Below, one piece after another: positions 22,269 through 27,646 of a DNA stretch of 27,646 nucleotides (its first letter is position 1; every line of letters starts with the position of its first letter). The stretch covers positions 1 through 27,646 of the forward strand of contig DASRMS010000102.1 of the NCBI GenBank assembly GCA_035647835.1, given 5' to 3'. A program made the translations under genes and the position numbers. The stretch is from UBA9865 sp035647835. Its GTDB lineage: Bacteria; Bacillota; Dethiobacteria; Dethiobacterales; Dethiobacteraceae. The notes below the pieces were generated by a model. That model had not been told where the DNA came from, did not search any database, and saw only the letters and a program-made list of their open reading frames with translations.

Positions 22269-23489
22269 ATGCAAAAAATAGAATTACTTGCTCCCGCAGG
22301 AGATTTAGAAAAACTTAAAATGGCCGTACTCTATGGTGCTGATGCTGTCTATCTAGCCGGCAAAAGTTTTGGCATGCGCGCTTTTGCTGGTAATTTCGGT
22401 GAAGAGGAGATGCGCGAAGGCATCACTTTTGCCCATCAGCATGGTGCCAAGGTTTACGTCACTGTTAATATTTTTGCCAACAACCAAGATATTGCAGAGC
22501 TGCCGCCATATTTAGAGCTGCTGGCTGCTTTAAAGGTAGACGCCCTGATAATTGCTGATCCGGGCGTACTTGCTGTGGTGCGGCAAACTGTACCCTCACT
22601 GCCCTGTCATTTAAGTACACAGGCTAATACAACCAACTGGCGCAGTGCTAAATTCTGGGAGGACGCAGGCTTTTCCCGTGTAGTGCTGGCGCGCGAATTA
22701 ACCTTGGCAGAGATTACTGAAATTAGCCAGCAAACTAACCTGGAATTAGAAGTCTTTGTGCAGGGTGCCATGTGTTGGGCCTATTCCGGACGCTGCTATT
22801 TAAGTCAGCACCTGGCAGGTCGTAGTGCCAATCGCGGTGAGTGTGCCCAAGCCTGCCGCTGGAAATATAATTTAGTCCAGGAACGGCAGCCAGGGGAATA
22901 TATGCCCATAGAAGAAGATGAACGGGGCATCTATATTTTAAATGCTCGCGACCTTTGTTTACTCGACCAACTGGGCGAGCTAGCCCAGGCTGGGGTTAAT
23001 AGCTTTAAAATTGAAGGACGCATGAAGAGCGTTTATTATGTAGCGACTGTCACCCGTGTTTATCGTCAGGCCTTGGATGCCTATTTAGCAGACCCGGAAA
23101 ACTATACTATCGACCCAGCGTGGCACGAGGAACTGCATAAAATCAGCCATCGCCCCTACACCACCGGTTTTATCGACGGCAATCCTGGGGAAAGCGGCCA
23201 AGTTTTCGATAGTTCCGCACAGGTTTCCAGCCATGAATTTGTGGGTGTAGTGCGGGCTTATGATGAAGCTGCCGGGCGCGCAGTAGTGGAAATGCGCAAT
23301 CGTTTCGCTGCAGGTGAAAGCCTGGAGGTCGTGGGTCCCCATACTTCCAGCCGCGAGTTCACTGTCAGCGCCCTAAAAAATAGTGAAGACCAACCAATTG
23401 CCGAAGCAATTCGCGTCCAAGAGCACGTCTCCTTCTCTATCCCCTTTCCCGTAGAAGAATATTCCCTGGTCCGACGCCAAAAAACGTGA
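22269..23489 (+). CDS. U32 family peptidase-like protein (TrhP-type tRNA hydroxylation)
   Basis: 406 residues. It starts ELLAPAGDLEKLKMAVLYGADAVYLAGKSFGMRAFAGNF, the U32 hallmark, followed by a TIM-barrel body and the signature FVQGAMCWAYSGRCYLSQHLAGRSANRGECAQACRWKY with clustered Cys, then an ILNARDLCLLDQL segment and a C-terminal beta domain. Homologues (Bacillus YrrN/YrrO = TrhP1/2, E. coli TrhP) are needed to make 5-hydroxyuridine at tRNA position 34 with prephenate; the peptidase name is historical. The Cys cluster probably holds an Fe-S centre. Co-transcribed with mltG, as in many relatives. A REPIN-like element lies 17 bp after the stop. Confidence 0.9.
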   Translation: MQKIELLAPAGDLEKLKMAVLYGADAVYLAGKSFGMRAFAGNFGEEEMREGITFAHQHGAKVYVTVNIFANNQDIAELPPYLELLAALKVDALIIADPGVLAVVRQTVPSLPCHLSTQANTTNWRSAKFWEDAGFSRVVLARELTLAEITEISQQTNLELEVFVQGAMCWAYSGRCYLSQHLAGRSANRGECAQACRWKYNLVQERQPGEYMPIEEDERGIYILNARDLCLLDQLGELAQAGVNSFKIEGRMKSVYYVATVTRVYRQALDAYLADPENYTIDPAWHEELHKISHRPYTTGFIDGNPGESGQVFDSSAQVSSHEFVGVVRAYDEAAGRAVVEMRNRFAAGESLEVVGPHTSSREFTVSALKNSEDQPIAEAIRVQEHVSFSIPFPVEEYSLVRRQKT

Positions 23490-23505
23490 CAGCTCTGCGA
23501 AAGGG

Positions 23506-23636
23506 TGCGACAGGGGACGGTTCTCGCTGTCGCATTTGAAAAAGCGCTATCCCCCCTGAGTAAAAGGGGATCTTTACCTCTTAGAAGATCCTTTGGTTTA
23601 ACATTGTAATGCGACAAAGAACCGTCCCCTGTCGCA
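23506..23636. repeat. REPIN-like element: two inverted REP hairpins
   Basis: TGCGACAGGGGACGGTTCT (23506-23524) recurs as its exact reverse complement at 23618-23636. Each end is itself a hairpin, because TGCGACA is followed about 15 bases later by TGTCGCA, so the outer 31 and inner 29 bases form two mirror-image REP units. The spacer adds a third hairpin, GGATCTT/AAGATCC (about 23568-23591). Ends of this kind recur through the genomes of several clostridial groups and are mobilised by IS200-like (RAYT) transposases; none is encoded in this window. Confidence 0.8.
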
Positions 23637-23649
23637 GGTGTAAATACAT

Positions 23650-23706
23650 AAAAATGGCCCCTGTTAGACAGACTAAAGTGTTGAGTCTGTAGATGGGGGT
23701 TTTTTT
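23650..23706 (+). terminator. Terminator-like hairpin merged with the PBP gene's Shine-Dalgarno
   Basis: CCCC (23658-23661) with GGGG (23695-23698), an internal loop, then ACAGACT (23668-23674) with AGTCTGT (23684-23690). An A-run precedes it, and seven T (23700-23706) follow, ending exactly at the ATG. The GGGGG (23695-23699) is the only plausible ribosome site of the PBP gene, with the T-run as its spacer. Confidence 0.65.
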
Positions 23707-25263
23707 ATGCGCAGGGAGTCAAGACAAAAAAGAATTGTGGTAATGATAGGCTGCTTACTATTGGCTGTAAGTGCACTAGTCGGTCGTCTTTTTTACATAC
23801 AAATAATTAAAGGGCGTGACTACGCAGAAAGGGCTGTGGCACAGCGATCTGCAGCTTATGTTTATGATTCGGGCCGCGGCCAAATCCTGGATCGTAATTA
23901 TCAATCCTTACATGCCATCAGAACAAAGGATTCGAGTAGACTACAAGCCGAATTAGTTGCTTACAACATCCCGCGGGACTTACTAACAGGCTTGGAAATT
24001 GAAGAAGAAATCCGCTACCATGCGGGCTCTTTGGCTTCGCATGTCACAGGCTATATTAAAAGACCACGTAATCCGATGCAGGCGCAAAATGGTTTAGCTG
24101 GGTTAGAACGCGCTTTTAACAATGAGCTGTGGGGCTCTCCTGCGGCCATCGGTGTTATTATCGATGCCAACCGAGAGATGGTTGCCGGTTTAGGAATTAA
24201 TGAGTGGCAGTATGAACATTTCCGACGTCCTTATCATGTAGTTACCACCATCGATCGGCAATTACAAGGGATTGTGGAAACAGTTGGTGGCAGTCTGATC
24301 AAGAAAGGTGCAGTAATTCTGCTAGAGCCCAAAACTGGTGACATTGTTACCATGGCTTCCTTTCCCCGACTGTTGGTAGAAAAATTATATAGTGGTGTAG
24401 AACAACAAGAACTGGCGGACATGGAAAATGGGAATGCCTATCTTAATCGTAGCTTGATGCAGTACCCCACCGGTTCGGTATTTAAAGTTATGTTAGCGGC
24501 GGCGGCGATAGAGGAACAGCTGCCGGAGCCAGAAGGACTGTTTCTTTGTGATGGCAGCTATGAGGTAGGGAACCGCACTATTAGCTGCTATAACGGTACC
24601 AGCCATGGGGTAGTCGATCTCCATGCAGCGCTGGCGGTTTCTTGTAACGGCTATTTTGTTAATCTGGCTGAACGCCTTGGGTCAGAAAAATTGTTAGCAA
24701 TGGTTAGACGCTTTAAGTTGGGACAAGCGACGGGTGTCCCCTTGGGCGGTGAAATGCCTGGTAAAATTCCTACCGCCGCTGAATTACCTTACCCCGGTGA
24801 TTTAGCAAATACGGCAATTGGTCAAGGTTTAGTTGCCGCTACTCCGCTGCAGTTGGCACGAATGATGGCAATCATTGTTAACGATGGACGGGATATTTAT
24901 CCGCGGCTGGTTTCACAGATAATTGATAAGAACGGTAATCCTGTGAAAAATTATCCTGTGCAATATGGTACAAGAGTAGTATCACCGCTTATCACGCGCC
25001 AATTAAAAAAAATGTTAACTACTGTTGTTAACAATGGTTCAGCGAATAGCGCCGCAAGTGAACTATATCAGGCCGCAGGTAAATCGGGGACAGCCGAAAC
25101 GAGTAAGACCGGTGTCAGCCATTCCTGGTTTGCCGGTTATGTTGATCTGAACGGTCGTATTTTGGTTGCGGTAGCTTTTCTTGAAGAGTGGCGGCCTAAA
25201 GAGCCGACAGCCTCCAGTGTTTTAAAACAAATAATGGAAGCTATCGCTATTGCCCAAAGTTAG
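23707..25263 (+). CDS. Class B penicillin-binding protein (transpeptidase)
   Basis: 518 residues. One N-terminal membrane span (about 10-30), a PBP dimerisation/pedestal domain (about 50-170), and a transpeptidase domain with the three active-site motifs: SxxK at S257-V-F-K260, SxN at S312-C-N314 and KSGT at 459-462. No PASTA repeats. It crosslinks peptidoglycan outside the membrane and is a target of beta-lactams. It is closer to the short PBP2/SpoVD-like proteins than to vegetative FtsI; elongation, division or sporulation role cannot be decided from sequence. Translation probably begins at ATG 23707, 7 nt after a GGGGG that is also a hairpin arm. Confidence 0.93.
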   Translation: MRRESRQKRIVVMIGCLLLAVSALVGRLFYIQIIKGRDYAERAVAQRSAAYVYDSGRGQILDRNYQSLHAIRTKDSSRLQAELVAYNIPRDLLTGLEIEEEIRYHAGSLASHVTGYIKRPRNPMQAQNGLAGLERAFNNELWGSPAAIGVIIDANREMVAGLGINEWQYEHFRRPYHVVTTIDRQLQGIVETVGGSLIKKGAVILLEPKTGDIVTMASFPRLLVEKLYSGVEQQELADMENGNAYLNRSLMQYPTGSVFKVMLAAAAIEEQLPEPEGLFLCDGSYEVGNRTISCYNGTSHGVVDLHAALAVSCNGYFVNLAERLGSEKLLAMVRRFKLGQATGVPLGGEMPGKIPTAAELPYPGDLANTAIGQGLVAATPLQLARMMAIIVNDGRDIYPRLVSQIIDKNGNPVKNYPVQYGTRVVSPLITRQLKKMLTTVVNNGSANSAASELYQAAGKSGTAETSKTGVSHSWFAGYVDLNGRILVAVAFLEEWRPKEPTASSVLKQIMEAIAIAQS

Positions 25264-25278
25264 TTATCAGAAGTACCT

Positions 25279-25316
25279 GCGACGTGTCCTTTCCAGAAAG
25301 GGGGCACGTCGCTTTT
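25279..25316 (+). terminator. Intrinsic terminator after PBP gene
   Basis: GCGACGTG (25279-25286) pairs with CACGTCGC (25305-25312), with CCTTT/AAAGG inside on a CCAG loop; then TTTTGT. Strong stem, moderate T-run. Confidence 0.85.
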
Positions 25317-25333
25317 GTCTGCAGAAGTAATAC

Positions 25334-25363
25334 TTGACTTTTATTAGTACTGCGGCTTAGACT
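25334..25363 (+). promoter_or_regulatory. Possible sigma-A promoter of the second MATE gene
   Basis: TTGACT (25334-25339, 5 of 6), 18-bp spacer, TAGACT (25358-25363, 4 of 6). It lies 36 bp before the ATG, between the PBP terminator and the MATE gene. Confidence 0.45.
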
Positions 25364-25398
25364 TTTAGTATGTGCCAACAAAAAGTAGGAGGTAGAAG

Positions 25399-26763
25399 AT
25401 GGTTTCAGAGAAAGATATGCACGAAGGTAATATATTTAAACTGATTTTAAACTTTTCCGGCCCAGCGATTACAGGAATGTTGGTAATGTCGGTTTACAAT
25501 ATTGTCGATCGTATCTACATTGGCCGTGGCGTAGGTACTTTAGGTATTGCCGGTATAGCCATTGGGCATCCTCTAATGATGATTAAAGGTGCTATGGCCA
25601 TGCTAGTGGCCATAGGTTCCTCGGCGATGATTTCGATTAATCTCGGCCAAAAGAAAAAAGAAGCAGCCGAAAAAATTCTTGGTCATGGCTTTACTTTGCT
25701 AGTTGTCTTTGCTATTTTTGCTTCTGGTGTTAGTTTAGTATTTTTAACTCCACTAATGCGGCTCTTTGGTGCCAGTGAAAATGTGCTGCCTTATGCTACG
25801 GATTATATGAGAGTCATTCTCATTGGCAATGTCTTTCAAATGATTGGTTATGGTGCTAACAACTTCATCCGGGCAGAAGGGAACCCACGTACTGCTATGT
25901 TTTCCTCCATAATTGGTGCGGGAACGAACATTATTCTTGATCCTATTCTTATTTTTGTTTTTGAAATGGGAGTAACAGGTGCCGCCGTGGCCACGATTAT
26001 TTCCCAGGCGGCCTCAGCTGCTTGGGTACTGCACTACTATCTTAGCGGTAAAAGTTACCTAAAAATTCGTAAAATCAATTTGCGTCCAGAATTACCGCTG
26101 TCTTTGAAGATGATGTCCTTGGGCACCTCCTCCTTTGTACGCCAGGTGTCTAACAGTATGTCTATTGTCTTATTAAATAATAGTCTGCAGCACTATGGTG
26201 GCGATATGGCTGTTTCTGCGATGGGTGTTATTTTTAGTATTCGTACCTTACAGATGATGCCCGTTTTGGGTATTAGCCAAGGTGTGCAGCCGATTATCGG
26301 TTACAATTATGGCGCACAACAGTTAGGACGGGTAAAGAAAGCTTTTAAGTTAGCTGTCTTACTGGCGACTGCTGCTACCGTACTTAATTTTGCTGCTATT
26401 ATGCTCTTCCCCGAGTTCTTTTTCCGTCTCTTTACTACCGACGCTGAACTTATTGCGGTAGGAGCGGCCGGAGTGCGTCGCTATATGTTATTTTTACCTA
26501 TTTTAGGCTATCAAGTTTTAGGAGCCAACTATTTCCAAGCAGTTGGTAAGCCAAAACAAGCAATCTTTCTCAACCTTAGCCGTCAGGCCATTTTCCTGAT
26601 TCCGGCCTTACTGTTCCTGCCTCGTTATTTTGGTTTGAGCGGCACCTGGTCAGCCCAACCAACAGCTGATGCTTTATCTGTTTTGGTTACGACAGCATTA
26701 GTCTGGTATGAAATGCGCCGCCTTACCCAGCAGGATAAGCAACTGCAACAATTAACAAATTAG
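25399..26763 (+). CDS. MATE family multidrug/cation exporter (second copy)
   Basis: 454 residues with about twelve membrane spans. It shares the motif order of the MATE protein at 3520-4911: YNIVDRIYIGRG, GSSAMISINLG, NNFIRAEGNPRTAM, NIILDPILIFVFEMG, GISQGVQPIIGYNYGAQQ. The two proteins are clearly related but differ at many positions, so they probably export different substrates. AGGAGG precedes the ATG by 8 nt. A VanZ-like gene follows 30 bp downstream, suggesting a former two-gene unit for envelope or drug tolerance that the insertion sequence has broken. Confidence 0.95.
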   Translation: MVSEKDMHEGNIFKLILNFSGPAITGMLVMSVYNIVDRIYIGRGVGTLGIAGIAIGHPLMMIKGAMAMLVAIGSSAMISINLGQKKKEAAEKILGHGFTLLVVFAIFASGVSLVFLTPLMRLFGASENVLPYATDYMRVILIGNVFQMIGYGANNFIRAEGNPRTAMFSSIIGAGTNIILDPILIFVFEMGVTGAAVATIISQAASAAWVLHYYLSGKSYLKIRKINLRPELPLSLKMMSLGTSSFVRQVSNSMSIVLLNNSLQHYGGDMAVSAMGVIFSIRTLQMMPVLGISQGVQPIIGYNYGAQQLGRVKKAFKLAVLLATAATVLNFAAIMLFPEFFFRLFTTDAELIAVGAAGVRRYMLFLPILGYQVLGANYFQAVGKPKQAIFLNLSRQAIFLIPALLFLPRYFGLSGTWSAQPTADALSVLVTTALVWYEMRRLTQQDKQLQQLTN

Positions 26764-26793
26764 AAGAGGACATCAACAAGGAGGATGTAGATT

Positions 26794-27006
26794 GTGATTG
26801 ATTCAACTATTCTATATCTTATGGCAGCACCTATTTATTTAGCTGTTTTAATAGTGGTCATTAAAAAGCAAGTTCCCATACAAAAACAGGTGCTAATTGC
26901 TTTGTTTTTTATTTATCTGATCGGATTTTTTTCAGTGACACTTTTTCCTTTACCGGTTCAAAATATAGTGTCCCCCTTGTCAAGACAAAGGTTTTCATCC
27001 TTTTAA
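26794..27006 (+). pseudogene. VanZ-like protein, truncated by an insertion element
   Basis: GTG start with AAGGAGG 9 nt upstream. About 58 residues look native: a first hydrophobic span (TILYLMAAPIYLAVLIVVI), a basic loop (KKQVPIQKQ) and a second span ending YLIGFFSVTLFPLP, the typical VanZ N-terminal hairpin. At about 26969 the sequence turns into an IS end, and the frame continues only 12 codons into it before stopping at 27004-27006. The remaining helices of VanZ (family about 150-200 residues) are missing. VanZ proteins give low-level teicoplanin or detergent tolerance by an unknown mechanism; this copy is probably dead. Confidence 0.7.
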
Positions 27007-27412
27007 TGAACCAGATATTTCCTTTTCCTTTAATTCAGGTGGTACCCATTCAGCGGGAATCAAGGGCGAGCAGAGCGAGTTCATCTTGACCCTTGAGTCC
27101 CTCACTAAACCAGAATCCTGTTCTGCGGTGGTCTAAAGCTAGACCACCTGCCCTCCGGCGAGGACGGTGTTTGGGGCTGGACCCAACGTCCCTAAGCTGC
27201 TATTCTTCCCTGAAATACTTCGCATGGAGTCAGATAGCCATGTGTTTGGTGGGGTCGCTCAGTGTTGTATTCTTGAACGTATTCCCGGATTCCAATCCGT
27301 AATACTTTTGGTGTAAGAAATTCAAAGGGTAGATACGCTCAGTTTTTAGGCTCCGTAACCATCGTTCAATGATGACGTTATCCACCCAACGCCCTTTGCC
27401 ATCCATACTTTG
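26969..27412 (-). mobile_element. IS3-family insertion sequence remnant
   Basis: The left edge (transposase 3' side) begins TGTCCCCCTTGTCAAGAC, the TG...-type end of IS3 elements. Next come about 220 non-coding bases, including a perfect hairpin GGTGGTCTA-AAGC-TAGACCACC (27127-27148), then the C-terminal third of a DDE transposase on the minus strand (27192 to about 27412). The other end, OrfA and most of OrfB are absent, and no matching right inverted repeat (ending GGGGGACA) occurs in the window. The element is a dead fragment left by deletion after it entered the VanZ-like gene. Confidence 0.8.
27192..27412 (-). pseudogene. IS3-family transposase (OrfB) C-terminal fragment, frameshifted
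   Basis: Minus-strand translation gives SMDGKGRWVDNVIIERWLRS with the catalytic Glu of the DDE triad in DNVIIERW, then SLKTERIYPLNFL. Near 27313-27317 one base is missing, and the protein resumes in another frame as TPKVLRIGIREYVQEYN, ERPHQTHGYLTPCEVF and a TAG stop (27192-27194). These are the conserved C-terminal blocks of IS3 OrfB (rve core). Upstream of about 27412 the similarity ends abruptly. Non-functional through both truncation and frameshift. Confidence 0.85.
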
Positions 27413-27584
27413 TATAATAGCAGAAAAGCAAATTGGAAGACGACTGTTTGATGGATTGATTTAACATGTTTGTATTGCCTTGATTGTGTTTCTCATTCTC
27501 GCTTGGGGGGGGGGAATGGAATTTAGTCGGGATACAGAAGGATTGGCATATTATCTGTCGAAAAGAATACAGCGGAGGTGTAGT
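27413..27584. other. Gap between the IS remnant and the last gene
   Basis: No gene is recognised. A plus-strand frame ending in TAA at about 27463-27465 (AEKQIGRRLFDGLI) could be the tail of a gene cut by the IS event, perhaps the VanZ-like one, but similarity is too weak to say. A run of ten G lies at 27505-27514. The only other signal is the ribosome site GCGGAGGTG just before the final gene. Confidence 0.4.
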
Positions 27585-27646
27585 ATGGATAACGAAAACC
27601 AAATCTTTGAGCTTATGACCAAAATGTATGCTGAAATGCAGAAGGG
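27585..27646 (+). CDS. Hypothetical protein, N-terminal part only
   Basis: ATG at 27585 with GCGGAGGTG about 5 nt upstream. The 20 complete codons in the window read MDNENQIFELMTKMYAEMQK, a helical, Met-rich opening like that of small clostridial coiled-coil proteins of unknown function. It runs off the end of the window, so neither length nor domain content can be judged. Confidence 0.6.
   Translation, partial: MDNENQIFELMTKMYAEMQK

Noticed and set aside
1..27646. tRNA, rRNA, CRISPR array, T-box, TPP or cobalamin riboswitch
   Set aside because: I looked in every gap and saw none of the defining conserved sequences.

Overview
This is a gene-dense stretch of a Bacillota (Firmicutes, Clostridia-like) chromosome, probably from an anaerobic spore former. 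The evidence is: strong Shine-Dalgarno sites with frequent GTG/TTG starts; vegetative TTGACA/TATAAT promoters; the alaS-ireB-(aldo/keto reductase)-ruvX-DUF1292-mltG-U32 peptidase order typical of clostridia; a BofC-C-like protein; a DUF1405 (YpjA-like) protein; and a sigma-54 activator next to a DUF1638 protein, a family often found with corrinoid methyltransferases. Base composition looks moderate (mid-40s % GC by eye). I cannot name a species.

Layout. (a) 1-3.5 kb: DUF1638 protein, PAS/AAA+/Fis sigma-54 activator, then a near-consensus -24/-12 promoter feeding a ~230-nt region with no ordinary gene that ends in a strong terminator; then a shikimate-kinase-like P-loop kinase and a possible small membrane peptide. 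(b) 3.5-7.9 kb: MATE exporter, SCP2-domain protein, a convergent LysM/polysaccharide deacetylase, and an orphan osmoprotectant-type binding lipoprotein with its own sigma-A promoter. (c) 8-11.8 kb: class I aldolase FbaB, BirA-box-controlled bioY with thiE, DUF1405 membrane protein, MarR regulator. (d) 11.9-16.4 kb: coaE overlapping a lytic transglycosylase, YebC, BofC-C-like protein, PRC-barrel protein, zinc-ribbon peptide, AI-2E family permease. (e) 16.4-23.5 kb: the alaS-to-U32 peptidase run, probably one or two long transcription units. (f) 23.5-27.6 kb: a REPIN-like palindromic element, a class B penicillin-binding protein, a second MATE exporter, a VanZ-like gene cut by an IS3-family remnant, and the start of a hypothetical gene running off the window.

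Most genes are housekeeping: coenzyme and vitamin supply (CoaE, BioY, ThiE), translation (AlaRS), tRNA modification (U32/TrhP-like), envelope work (MltG, PBP, transglycosylase, deacetylase) and export. The points most worth a second look are the sigma-54-driven short transcription unit at about 2190-2443; two places (14060-14115 and 23650-23707) where the 3' arm of a terminator-like hairpin is also the Shine-Dalgarno sequence of the next gene; the BirA operator built into the bioY promoter; and the paired-hairpin repeat at 23506-23636.
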